Source of the DNA: JAFAXD01 sp963760435 | Lineage (GTDB): Bacteria > Pseudomonadota > Alphaproteobacteria > Rhizobiales > Xanthobacteraceae | Direction of reading: 5' to 3' | DNA: 64,000 bases | Assembly: GCA_963760435.1 (NCBI GenBank) | Contig: CAVXDE010000022.1 | Span: 1-64,000 of the forward strand | Shown here: in pieces, positions 1 to 7,753 of the stretch | Layout: each line of letters opens with the position of its first letter | Position numbering within the stretch: position 1 is the stretch's first letter | Translations under genes and position numbers: made by a program | Notes under the pieces: model-generated | The model's database searches: none | What the model was told of the DNA's origin: nothing | The model's input: the letters and a program-made list of their open reading frames with translations, nothing else

Positions 1-2
1 TT

Positions 3-1331
3 GACCTGCCTTGGATCCCGTTCTATCTGGCGATCTGCTTTGCCTTTCATCCCTATATCGGGCTGACAGCCCTTGTCGGCGCGGTCGTGCTGGTCGCGCT
101 CACGCTCCTGACCGAGCTCATGATGCGCCGACCCGGCAAGGACGTTGCCGAATATGCGCGCATCCGCAATCTTCAAGCCGAGGCCAGCCGTCGCAATTGC
201 GAAGCCATTGTCGCCATGGGCATGGGTGAGCGCCTGGCGAAGCGGTGGCGTGAGACCAATCAGCAATACGTGACGGCCAATCGGGTGGCGAGCGACGTTG
301 GCGGAGGGCTCGGGGCGATCTCCAAAGTGATGCGCATGGGGCTGCAGTCGCTTCTGCTCGCGGTCGGGGCCCTGCTTGTGGTCAATCAGCAAGCGACTGC
401 CGGCGTCATCATTGCCGGATCGATCCTTGGTGCGCGCGCGCTTGCGCCGGTCGACCTCGCCATCGCCAACTGGAAATCTTTCGTCGCTGCGCGCCAGGCC
501 TGGGGGCGGCTCAACAAACTGCTCACCGCACTTCCCGCCAGCAAGGCGCCCATGGCGCTAGGCGCCCCTTCGCGCATGTTGGTGGTCGAGAACGCAAGTG
601 CGGCACCTCCGGGCGAGCAGAAGATCGTCGTGCAAGACGTTGCCTTCAAGCTGGAGGCTGGGAACGGGTTGGGAATTATCGGACCCACGGCCTCCGGCAA
701 ATCCTCGCTCGCGCGGCTCCTGGTTGGGGTCTGGCGCCCGATCCGTGGCCGCGTTCAACTCGACGGCGCCTCGCTCGATCAATGGTCGCCGGAAGCACTG
801 GGCCGCCACGTCGGCTATTTGCCGCAGGACGTCGAACTGCTGGCTGGCACCGTCGCGCAGAATATCGCTCGTTTCGAAGAGGAGGCGGATCCGAACCTGA
901 TCATCGCCGCCGCCAAGGCGGCAGGGGTACATGAGCTGATCGTCGGCTTGCCGAGCGGCTATGAAACCCAAGTCGGCGAGCATGGGGCAGCCTTATCGGC
1001 CGGGCAGGCCCAACGCGTTGCGCTGGCGCGTGCGCTTTATCGTGATCCATTCCTGGTCGTGCTTGATGAGCCGAATGCAAACCTCGATTCGGAAGGCGAT
1101 GAAGCGCTGACCAAAGCCATTGGTGGAGTGCGGGAGCGCGGCGGCATCGTCGTGGTGGTTGCCCATCGCCCGAGCGCAATCACCGGCGTCGATCTGATCC
1201 TGGTGATGAACAAGGGGCGTATGCATCATTTCGGGCCGAAGGAGGAAATCCTGGCCAAGGCGCTGCCGCGACCGCAAGGCGCCCGGCCGCTGCAAGTGGT
1301 TCCCGAAGCGGCCGCCGGGAGAAGTGCATGA
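3..1331 (+). CDS. Type I secretion system permease/ATPase (PrtD-type), 5' partial
   Basis: Inner-membrane ABC exporter that powers one-step secretion of a protein substrate through a type I channel. The frame is open from the first bases of the window, so the N-terminus lies outside; 442 residues remain. The visible part starts in the transmembrane domain (DLPWIPFYLAICF, typical of this family) and continues into a complete nucleotide-binding domain: Walker A GPTASGKSS, signature LSAGQAQRVALARAL, Walker B FLVVLDEPNANLD and a switch histidine in VVAHRPS. The stop overlaps the start of the HlyD-type gene (ATGA), so the two are translationally coupled. No outer-membrane TolC partner or RTX substrate gene is visible; the substrate is probably encoded upstream of the window. 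Assignment to the PrtD/AprD branch is by family resemblance. Confidence 0.93.
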   Translation, partial: DLPWIPFYLAICFAFHPYIGLTALVGAVVLVALTLLTELMMRRPGKDVAEYARIRNLQAEASRRNCEAIVAMGMGERLAKRWRETNQQYVTANRVASDVGGGLGAISKVMRMGLQSLLLAVGALLVVNQQATAGVIIAGSILGARALAPVDLAIANWKSFVAARQAWGRLNKLLTALPASKAPMALGAPSRMLVVENASAAPPGEQKIVVQDVAFKLEAGNGLGIIGPTASGKSSLARLLVGVWRPIRGRVQLDGASLDQWSPEALGRHVGYLPQDVELLAGTVAQNIARFEEEADPNLIIAAAKAAGVHELIVGLPSGYETQVGEHGAALSAGQAQRVALARALYRDPFLVVLDEPNANLDSEGDEALTKAIGGVRERGGIVVVVAHRPSAITGVDLILVMNKGRMHHFGPKEEILAKALPRPQGARPLQVVPEAAAGRSA

Positions 1332-2689
1332 CAAAGCGTCGCAAGGTCCGTCGCAAGCTGGTCAACGCTGCTCCCAAGCCGCGGATCCGGCGCTGGACGG
1401 AGGCACGGCGTTCGGTGCGCCGGCACGTGATCTTCGGGATCGTCCTCGTTCTCCTCCTCGCCGGTGGCGTCGGCGGCTGGGCGGCGACCTCGGAGATCAA
1501 AGGAGCCGTCATCGCGCAAGGCTCGATCGTCGTCGATTCCAACGTCAAGAAAGTGCAGCATCCAACCGGCGGCGTGGTCGGCGAGCTCTTCGTGCGGGAC
1601 GGCGATCGCGTGAAGGCCGGCGATGTCGTCGTGCGCCTCGATGACACCGTCACGCGGGCGAATTTGGCGATCGTCACCAAGGGTTTGAACGAGCTGCTGG
1701 CCCGCAAGGCACGGCTCTCGGCCGAGCGGGATGGAGCGTCCCAGATCACGTTCCCGCCGGAGCTCTTGGCGCAGGCCAGTGATCCGGACGCTGCCGCCGC
1801 GACGGCAAGCGAGATCAAGCTGTTCAACCTGCGCCGGGCTGCGCGCGACGGCCAGAGGGATCAACTGCGCCAGCAGATCGCGCAGCTCGGACAGGAAACC
1901 CAGGGGCTGGCCGCACAACAAGCCTCGAAAACCAAGGAGATCGATCTCGTGCGTCGCGAGCTCGATGGCGTGCGCGATCTCTATCAGAAGAACCTGGTTC
2001 AGCTCACCCGCCTGACCTCGCTGGAGCGTGAGTCCGCTCGTCTGGAAGGCGAGCGTGGCGCGCTCGTATCTTCGATGGCGCAGACCAAGGGCAAGATCGC
2101 CGAGACCGAGCTGAAGGTGCTCCAGGTCGACCAAGACATGTCGAGCGATGTCGGCAAGGAGCTGCGCGAAGTCGATGCGAAGATCGGCGAGTTTGTCGAG
2201 CGCAAGATCACGGCCGAGGATCAGCTCAAGCGTATTGAACTTCGCGCTCCCCAGGACGGCACGGTGTTCCAGTCGGCCGTGCATACGGTCGGCGGCGTCA
2301 TTGCCGCCGGTGACGCCGTCATGCTGATCGTGCCCGATGCCGACAATCTCTCGGTCGAGGCCAAGATCAATCCGCAGGACATTGATCAAATGCAGATCGG
2401 CCAGAAGGCGATGCTGCGTTTCACCAACTTCAACCAGCGCACCACGCCGGAGATCGACGGGATAGTCGACCGCATCTCTGCCGATACGTCGACCGATCAA
2501 CGCACTGGGGCGACCTACTACACGGTCCGCGTTGCGCTTTCGCCGGAAGAGGTCGCCCGGCTGGGCGACGTCAAGCTCGTGCCCGGAATGCCGGTCGAGG
2601 TGTTCGCCCAGACCGCCGACCGCACCGTGCTTTCGTTTCTCGCCAAACCGCTTCTGGATCAGGTCAAGCGGGCGTTTCGCGAGAAGTGA
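1328..2689 (+). CDS. HlyD-family type I secretion periplasmic adaptor
   Basis: Membrane-fusion protein linking the upstream ABC exporter to an outer-membrane channel. 453 residues, usual for PrtE/AprE/HlyD adaptors. A basic cytoplasmic N-terminus is followed by one transmembrane helix (about residues 36-57, VIFGIVLVLLLAGGVGG), a first lipoyl half-motif (GGVVGELFVRDGDRVKAGD), a long alpha-helical hairpin rich in Glu, Lys, Arg and Gln (about 120-310), the second lipoyl half (ELRAPQDGTVF) and a beta-barrel C-terminus. The start overlaps the stop of the ATPase gene by four bases. The CHASE2 cyclase gene follows after 27 bases and may share the transcript. Confidence 0.94.
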   Translation: MTKRRKVRRKLVNAAPKPRIRRWTEARRSVRRHVIFGIVLVLLLAGGVGGWAATSEIKGAVIAQGSIVVDSNVKKVQHPTGGVVGELFVRDGDRVKAGDVVVRLDDTVTRANLAIVTKGLNELLARKARLSAERDGASQITFPPELLAQASDPDAAAATASEIKLFNLRRAARDGQRDQLRQQIAQLGQETQGLAAQQASKTKEIDLVRRELDGVRDLYQKNLVQLTRLTSLERESARLEGERGALVSSMAQTKGKIAETELKVLQVDQDMSSDVGKELREVDAKIGEFVERKITAEDQLKRIELRAPQDGTVFQSAVHTVGGVIAAGDAVMLIVPDADNLSVEAKINPQDIDQMQIGQKAMLRFTNFNQRTTPEIDGIVDRISADTSTDQRTGATYYTVRVALSPEEVARLGDVKLVPGMPVEVFAQTADRTVLSFLAKPLLDQVKRAFREK

Positions 2690-2716
2690 GAGCCAAGTGA
2701 ATTCGATTAGACAGAA

Positions 2717-4945
2717 ATGAAAAAGACGCTTTCTCGTTGGGGCCAACGCTTCGGGCTGGGGCGGGCAATCGGCCTGTTCCTCCTGTTCGTATTCCTCGCA
2801 GTCAGGGTTTGGGATCCGCCGCCGTTGCAGGAACTGCGACTGCGCAGCTTCGATCTGTATCAGTTGTTGTACCCGCGCGTCACCGACCAGCGGCCGGTGA
2901 CGATTGTCGATATCGATGAACAAAGCCTGCGGGCCTATGGCCAATTCCCCTGGGCGCGCACGCGCATCGCTGAATTGATCAACCGGCTGACCTCGATGGG
3001 GGCCGCAATTATCGGGTTCGACGTTATTTTTGCTGAGCCGGATCGCCTGTCGCCCGGAGTGGCGGCGGATTCGTTCGCAAATCTCGATGATGCCACGCGC
3101 GAGAAACTGCGTTCGCTGCCGAGCAACGATGACGTGCTCGCCGCGGCCCTCCGTCGTTCGCGTGTTGTCCTCGGTCAATCGGGCATTACGGCACCGATCG
3201 ATCAAGGTGATCTGAGCGGCATACCGCGCACGACTGTCGCGTTCCGGCCGCCCGACCCGACACCGTGGCTGGTTAAGTTTCCGCACTTGCTCGTGAACAC
3301 CCCCGTATTGGAAAAAGCCGCGGCGGGTCGCGGCTTGTTCAGCATTGTGCCGGAGCGCGACGGCATCGTGCGCCGGATTCCCATCGTGATGGAGGCGGGT
3401 GGGCAAATCATGCCGGCCTTGAGCCTGGAGATTCTGCGCGTCGGGTTCGGGGCTCAAGCGATCCGACTCATCACGAGTGAAGCAGGTCTCGACCAGGTGC
3501 AGACCATTCCGCCACGCTTTCAGTTGCCGACGGACGCAAATGGCAGGCTTTGGGTGCATTTCAGCCGCCCGGAGCGGGATATCTATGTGTCCGCAAAGGA
3601 TGTGCTCGAAGGCACCGTCGCACCTGAGCGCATTGCCGGAAAGGTGATCCTGATCGGAACGTCCGCCATCGGCCTCCTGGACATCAAGACCACGCCGGTC
3701 GATCCAACGATGCCCGGAGTCGAGGTGCATGCTCAGGTCGTTGAAGCGGCGATGACAGGCTCCCTCTTGAGCTATCCGGTTTATGCCAAGGCAGTCGAGC
3801 TCATTACGGCTTTTCTAGTCGGAATTGCGATCGTCATCTTCGCGCCGATGATCGGCGCGCTGCCGCTGCTGATTCTGGGAGCTTGCGTTGGTGCCGGACT
3901 TGCGGCCGTCTCCTGGTACTTCTTTCAAGGACAGAATCTCCTCTTCGACGTCACCTTCCCGTTGATGTCGAGCTTCGGCGTTTATGCCGCGCTTGTGTTC
4001 GTCAACTATGTGCGTGAGCAATTGGATCGCCAGCGCATCCGTTCCGCCTTCGGCCAATATCTGTCGCCCACACTGGTCGAGCAGCTTGCGCAGAATCCCG
4101 AAAAACTGGTGCTCGGGGGCGAAGAGCGCACGATGACCATCATGTTCAGCGACGTGCGCGGGTTCACGACGATCTCCGAGTCTTTTAAGGATGACCCCCA
4201 GGGCTTGACCACCCTGATGAACCGATTGCTGACGCCGACGAGCAACGCCATTCAGGCGCACAACGGCACGATCGACAAATATATGGGCGACGCCATCATG
4301 GCGTTCTGGAATGCGCCACTCGATGATCCCGATCACGAAGCCAATGCGTGCGATGCCGCCCTCGATATGTTGGAGCGCCTCGATGAGCTCAACGCCGAGC
4401 GCAAGCGCGAAGCGGAGGCGAGCGGGAAACCATTTATCCCAATCAAGATCGGCATCGGCATCAATACCGGCCGCGTCACCGTCGGCAACATGGGGTCCGA
4501 CATGCGCTTCCAGTACACGGTGCTGGGTGACGCCGTGAACCTTGCTTCCCGCATCGAGGGCCAGACCAAATCCTACGGCGTGCCGATCCTGATCGGCGCC
4601 CGCACGGCCGAGGCGGTAAAAGACAAGTTCGCCGTAGTGGAGATCGATTTCATCACCGTCAAAGGCAAGACGGAGCCCGAAGTCGTGTACACCGTGGTCG
4701 GCCGCAAAGCGGTCGCGCAATCAAGCGACTTCGAGAGCGTGCGAGCCTCATTGCAGCAGATGCTGGCGCGCTACCGGGCGCGCGATTGGACCGGCGCGAT
4801 CAGGGCTGCCGAAGCATGCCGTGCCGCCAACGGCGCGTTTCATCTCGAGGGCGTTGCCGACCTCTATGAGGAACGCATCCAGGCTTTCGAACAAAACCCG
4901 CCGCCGCCGGAGTGGAACGGCGTGTTTGCGTTGCAGACAAAATAG
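2717..4945 (+). CDS. CHASE2-domain class III adenylate/guanylate cyclase
   Basis: Membrane sensor that makes a cyclic nucleotide (cAMP most likely) in response to a periplasmic signal. 742 residues: N-terminal membrane helix, CHASE2 sensor domain (about 40-345, with VTIVDIDEQSLRAYGQFPW and GKVILIGTSAIGL), three closely spaced membrane helices (about 350-430), then a class III catalytic domain. The two metal-binding aspartates are at residue 479 (FSDVRGFTT) and near 525 (KYMGDAIMAFW). The transition-state region reads QYTVLGDAVNLASRIEG, as in adenylate cyclases. It lies 27 bases behind the type I secretion genes on the same strand and next to a convergent cyclic-nucleotide-binding membrane protein, a plausible source and receptor pair. 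Confidence 0.93.
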   Translation: MKKTLSRWGQRFGLGRAIGLFLLFVFLAVRVWDPPPLQELRLRSFDLYQLLYPRVTDQRPVTIVDIDEQSLRAYGQFPWARTRIAELINRLTSMGAAIIGFDVIFAEPDRLSPGVAADSFANLDDATREKLRSLPSNDDVLAAALRRSRVVLGQSGITAPIDQGDLSGIPRTTVAFRPPDPTPWLVKFPHLLVNTPVLEKAAAGRGLFSIVPERDGIVRRIPIVMEAGGQIMPALSLEILRVGFGAQAIRLITSEAGLDQVQTIPPRFQLPTDANGRLWVHFSRPERDIYVSAKDVLEGTVAPERIAGKVILIGTSAIGLLDIKTTPVDPTMPGVEVHAQVVEAAMTGSLLSYPVYAKAVELITAFLVGIAIVIFAPMIGALPLLILGACVGAGLAAVSWYFFQGQNLLFDVTFPLMSSFGVYAALVFVNYVREQLDRQRIRSAFGQYLSPTLVEQLAQNPEKLVLGGEERTMTIMFSDVRGFTTISESFKDDPQGLTTLMNRLLTPTSNAIQAHNGTIDKYMGDAIMAFWNAPLDDPDHEANACDAALDMLERLDELNAERKREAEASGKPFIPIKIGIGINTGRVTVGNMGSDMRFQYTVLGDAVNLASRIEGQTKSYGVPILIGARTAEAVKDKFAVVEIDFITVKGKTEPEVVYTVVGRKAVAQSSDFESVRASLQQMLARYRARDWTGAIRAAEACRAANGAFHLEGVADLYEERIQAFEQNPPPPEWNGVFALQTK

Positions 4946-5054
4946 GTCGCAGTTGCTGGCGTCGATGTTCTCTTGACAAAACCATAAGCAAAATAACTGG
5001 TCGCTCTTCTGTGGTCCGGCTGTGTCCGGCTGCTGCAGCGCTCCAACAAACTCG

Positions 5055-5117
5055 ACCCTCATCCTGAGGAGCATGCGCGCGCCCGCGCGCATGCATCTCG
5101 AAGGATGGCCGCACAAC
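5055..5117 (+). repeat. Dispersed hairpin repeat, copy A
   Basis: First of three copies of a structured intergenic repeat in this window (others at 7264-7324 and 7641-7700). It reads CCTCATCCTGAGGAGC, a 10-bp inverted repeat with a 4-base loop (arms 5071-5080 and 5085-5094), then CTCGAAGGATGG. The CATCCT and AGGATG blocks can also pair with each other as an outer stem. It lies between the convergent ends of the CHASE2 cyclase and cyclic-nucleotide-binding genes. A copy of the short motif GTCATCTATGC found in the array near 46.9 kb follows at 5128. Confidence 0.85.
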
Positions 5118-5157
5118 GTCACGAAACGTCATCTATGCCGCGCCCAGCATTGCTCGC

Positions 5158-5799
5158 TCACCCATGCGCCGGGCGCAGCTGCTCGACCTGTGTTTGCAGG
5201 CGCGCGATGTTGTCGAACAGGCGCGCGGTCGCGAGGCGCAGGAAATAGAAACCGAATTCCGGGTTCTGGAAATAGAGCTCCTTCACCTGCTGGTAGGTGA
5301 CTGTCAGCAGGACACCATCCTCGATGCATTCAAATGAGGCCGTGCGCCGGTTGCTGGGCGCCAGCATTCCAAGCTCGCCGATGATCTGCCCAGGCGGGAT
5401 ATCGATCCCCATTTCGGTCAGCCGATAGCGGCCGCTCAACGTGTAAAACATCTCATCCGCGACCGCATCCTTGGCGAACAGCACGTCGCCCTTACGGCAA
5501 TAATGCTTGGTCATGAATGGCTTGAGCCAATCCATGTTGAGATCTTCGGAGAGCGACGATTTGACCCCGCGTACGAGCCGCAGCATCTGGAACAGACGCA
5601 CGGTGTTGAGCGGCAACATCACGCAGTGCAGGACCGTGATGACATAGGTCCCAGTGTGCAGCGATGTGAGAATGAACACGATGTTGGACAAGATCCCGAA
5701 CACGCGCAGTGGGATCATCGTCTTCATCGAATAGGTGGCGAGCACGATGACCGAGGCGAAAGCCGATCCGGCGCTGCCGATATAGCTGGAATAGTCCAT
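5158..5799 (-). CDS. Membrane-anchored cyclic-nucleotide-binding protein (Popeye-like layout)
   Basis: Predicted receptor for cAMP or cGMP. 213 residues from the ATG at 5799 (the frame is open 27 codons further upstream, but AGGGAC lies just before this ATG and the longer N-terminus is low-complexity and basic). Three closely spaced hydrophobic helices fill about residues 8-70, followed by a Crp-type cyclic-nucleotide-binding domain (about 85-195) with phosphate-binding cassette IIGELGMLAPSNRRTASF, which keeps the Glu and Arg that contact the ligand. No DNA-binding helix-turn-helix follows, so it is not a Crp-type regulator. Three membrane helices plus one cNMP domain is the topology of Popeye-domain proteins, although the cassette is canonical Crp-like. 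It converges on the CHASE2 cyclase gene. Confidence 0.85.
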   Translation of the reverse strand: MDYSSYIGSAGSAFASVIVLATYSMKTMIPLRVFGILSNIVFILTSLHTGTYVITVLHCVMLPLNTVRLFQMLRLVRGVKSSLSEDLNMDWLKPFMTKHYCRKGDVLFAKDAVADEMFYTLSGRYRLTEMGIDIPPGQIIGELGMLAPSNRRTASFECIEDGVLLTVTYQQVKELYFQNPEFGFYFLRLATARLFDNIARLQTQVEQLRPAHG

Positions 5800-6095
5800 C
5801 TTTCGTCCCTGACGTTCGACGCGACCACCGCGTGGGCTGCAATTCGATGCAAAAATATCGGGGCGCCCACGGGGCCGCAACCGCGAGACTCACGCCGCAA
5901 GTGCCGCTCGGCCCATCGCGTCCTGTGGGCAGCGCCCACCCGTCATTTCTCTTGTTGTGTATCGCAAATGATGATTTCTAGCGCCCGTCCCGGAAAAAGC
6001 CCGTGCCGGACTTGATCCCGGACTTCGACCGATTATTCCGAGTAGGACGTGCGCATAGCTTAAGCGTTACGGCTCGCAGCCCAAGGAGAATAAAC
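5800..6095. other. Divergent intergenic region
   Basis: 296 bases between the cyclic-nucleotide-binding gene and the divergent MetE-like gene. No open frame here looks like a real protein and no riboswitch fold was recognised. A short GC hairpin (GTGGGC, AGC, GCCCAC, 5925-5939) is visible. The TGCCGGACTTGATCCCGGAC segment near 6003 resembles a dispersed repeat fragment. Both promoters should lie here, but no convincing -35/-10 pair stands out. Confidence 0.5.
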
Positions 6096-7217
6096 ATGCC
6101 TTTGCCATCCGGTCCCTTTCCCCGCGCGCATCATGTCGGGAGCCTGATTCGCCCCGACAACCTGATTGCGGCGCGTGAAGCAGCGTCCAAGCACGCGATC
6201 CCCGACGCCGAGCTCAAGCGCATTCAGGAACAGGCGATCCGCGACGTGGTTCGCCTGCAGGAGGATCTCGGGCTCAAGGTCGTGACCGATGGGGAATACA
6301 ATCGGGGCAGCTGGCAGCGCGACTTCCTGCTGCAATTCTCCAATGTGGCCCAGGTCGAATCGAAGATTTCGGTCAAGTTTCATAACCAGCAGGGCGTGCG
6401 CGAGCACGCGCCGCCGACCCTGCAGGTGCAGGGCAAGCTCGGCCATCCGCACGGCATCTTCGTCGACGACTTTTCATTCCTGAAATCCGTCGCCCGTGCC
6501 ACCCCGAAAGTGACGTTCCCGTCGCCGAGCACGCTGCATTTCCGCGGCGGACGCGAGGCCGTGGACGAGCGCGCCTATCCGGATATCCGTGACTTCTACG
6601 CGGATGTTGCTCGCGTCTATCGCGAGGAAATCAAAGATCTGGCCACGGCCGGCTGCCGCTTTATCCAGATCGACGAGGTGAACCTCGCTTATCTGTGCGA
6701 CCCGGCGCTGCGCGACCAGGCGCGCAATTTCGGCGAGGATCCGGACGAGTTGCCGAAGACCTACGCCAAGGTGCTCAACGACACCGTCGCCGGGGTCCCG
6801 GCCGACATGGTCGTGTCGATGCATCTCTGCCGTGGCAACTTCGCCGGCGCCTGGGTGGCGGAAGGCGGTTACGACCCGATCGCCGAGCTACTGTTCAATG
6901 GCATCAACGTCGACGTGTATTACCTGGAATATGACAGCGCCCGCGCCGGCGGCTTCGAGCCGCTGCGCTTCATGCCCAAGGGCAAGATCGCGGTGCTCGG
7001 GATCATGACCACCAAGGATCGCAAGCTCGAAAGCAAGGATGATCTCAAGCGCCGCATTGATGAAGCGGCCAAGTTTGTGCCGCTTGAGCAACTCGCGCTC
7101 AGCCCGCAATGCGGCTTCTCCAGCGGCATCGGTGGCAATACCATGACCATCGATGAGGAGATCGCCAAGCTGCGGCTGATGGTCGAGGTGACTCGTGAGG
7201 TGTGGGGAACGGCGTAA
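6096..7217 (+). CDS. MetE C-terminal-domain-like (cobalamin-independent methionine synthase II family) protein
   Basis: Predicted zinc-dependent methyltransferase of the MetE catalytic-domain superfamily. 373 residues, so it carries only the catalytic barrel and not the N-terminal half of full-length MetE (about 750). The four zinc ligands of the family are all present: His243 and Cys245 (MHLCRG), Glu278 (YLEYD) and Cys339 (SPQCGFSS). The start at 6096 is chosen because AAGGAG sits 7 bases upstream and the family's N-terminal pattern (FPRAHHVGSLIRP) begins here; the 31 extra codons upstream look non-coding. The methyl acceptor of such short paralogs is often not homocysteine, and neighbours give no clue, so the substrate is open. 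Confidence 0.88.
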   Translation: MPLPSGPFPRAHHVGSLIRPDNLIAAREAASKHAIPDAELKRIQEQAIRDVVRLQEDLGLKVVTDGEYNRGSWQRDFLLQFSNVAQVESKISVKFHNQQGVREHAPPTLQVQGKLGHPHGIFVDDFSFLKSVARATPKVTFPSPSTLHFRGGREAVDERAYPDIRDFYADVARVYREEIKDLATAGCRFIQIDEVNLAYLCDPALRDQARNFGEDPDELPKTYAKVLNDTVAGVPADMVVSMHLCRGNFAGAWVAEGGYDPIAELLFNGINVDVYYLEYDSARAGGFEPLRFMPKGKIAVLGIMTTKDRKLESKDDLKRRIDEAAKFVPLEQLALSPQCGFSSGIGGNTMTIDEEIAKLRLMVEVTREVWGTA

Positions 7218-7263
7218 GCAGGGTTCAGGAATCAGGAGGTTAGGCGTCAGGAAGAATCTTGTC

Positions 7264-7324
7264 GGCCCTCGTCCTGAGGAGCATGCGTGCGCGAGCACGC
7301 ATGCGTCTCGAAGGACGGCCACAA
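7264..7324 (+). repeat. Dispersed hairpin repeat, copy B (left flank of the GIY-YIG gene)
   Basis: Same design as copy A: CCTCGTCCTGAGGAGC, 10-bp arms 7281-7290 and 7295-7304 around a 4-base loop, then GTCTCGAAGGACGGCCACAA. Relative to copy A, the outer blocks changed together (CATCCT to CGTCCT, AGGATG to AGGACG), and the inner arms also changed on both sides (GCATGCGCGC/GCGCGCATGC to GCATGCGTGC/GCACGCATGC), so pairing is kept. The last base directly abuts the stop codon of the minus-strand GIY-YIG gene at 7325. Confidence 0.85.
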
Positions 7325-7624
7325 TCAAGGGTGCTTCGAACTGCGCTTCGCTAGGATCCGCAGCATTTCGAAGTCACCGCGTATCAGGGCTTCTTTCTTT
7401 GCTCTCGACCAACCCTTTATTTGACGTTCCGCAGCAATTGCATCTGTGATGCGTTCGAACCATTGTGAAAACACTAGGTGAACCGGACGACGGGTCGACG
7501 TGTACCCGTCGTAGTGACCGGCATTGTGCTCGTTGGCACGTTGCTCCAATCCTTGCCGGGCTGTGCCCGCGTAGTAACTTCCATCTGCACACAGCACGAT
7601 GTAGACATATGCACCATCAAGCAT
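7325..7624 (-). CDS. GIY-YIG domain nuclease, UPF0213 type
   Basis: Small single-domain GIY-YIG endonuclease-like protein, 99 residues from the ATG at 7624 (a TTG at 7633 is an alternative). It has the first-strand motif YVYIVLCADGS (6-16), the second motif YYAG (17-20), the Arg/His helix (EQRANEHNAGHYDGYTS), and the conserved Glu66 and basic tail of the family (AAERQIKGWSRAKKEALI). UPF0213 members are usually of unknown function. The gene is framed by inverted copies of the same hairpin repeat: one abuts its stop codon and the other begins 16 bases upstream of its start, both with the GGCCACAA end facing the gene. This suggests a small mobile or repeat-associated unit; see findings. Confidence 0.88.
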   Translation of the reverse strand: MLDGAYVYIVLCADGSYYAGTARQGLEQRANEHNAGHYDGYTSTRRPVHLVFSQWFERITDAIAAERQIKGWSRAKKEALIRGDFEMLRILAKRSSKHP

Positions 7625-7640
7625 GCTGCACAAATCTTCG

Positions 7641-7700
7641 TTGTGGCCATCCTTCGAGACGCTCGCGCGCTGTCGCGCGCGAGCTCCTCAGGATGAGGTC
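7641..7700 (-). repeat. Dispersed hairpin repeat, copy C (right flank, inverted)
   Basis: Reverse-complement copy of the repeat. Inner arms 7661-7670 and 7675-7684 (GCTCGCGCGC and GCGCGCGAGC) pair perfectly around a 4-base loop but differ from copies A and B at both paired positions. The outer CATCCT/AGGATG blocks match copy A. With copy B it forms about 60-bp terminal inverted repeats around the GIY-YIG gene, giving a 437-bp unit. Confidence 0.85.
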
Positions 7701-7753
7701 CTTAGTTTTCCTTCATCCTGATTCCTGCGTTCCTATCCGCCAATTCCTGTGAA

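Noticed and set aside
1226..3730. 834-codon open frame on the minus strand
   Set aside because: It lies antisense to the HlyD adaptor and CHASE2 cyclase, has low-complexity Arg/His/Asp/Leu composition typical of antisense frames in GC-rich DNA, and shows no known domain.
3815..4720. 301-codon minus-strand frame opposite the cyclase domain
   Set aside because: Shadow of the well-supported CHASE2 cyclase; no motif and no ribosome site.
5800..6095. SAM or cobalamin riboswitch before the MetE-like gene
   Set aside because: No conserved riboswitch core was found in this region; only a short GC hairpin is visible.
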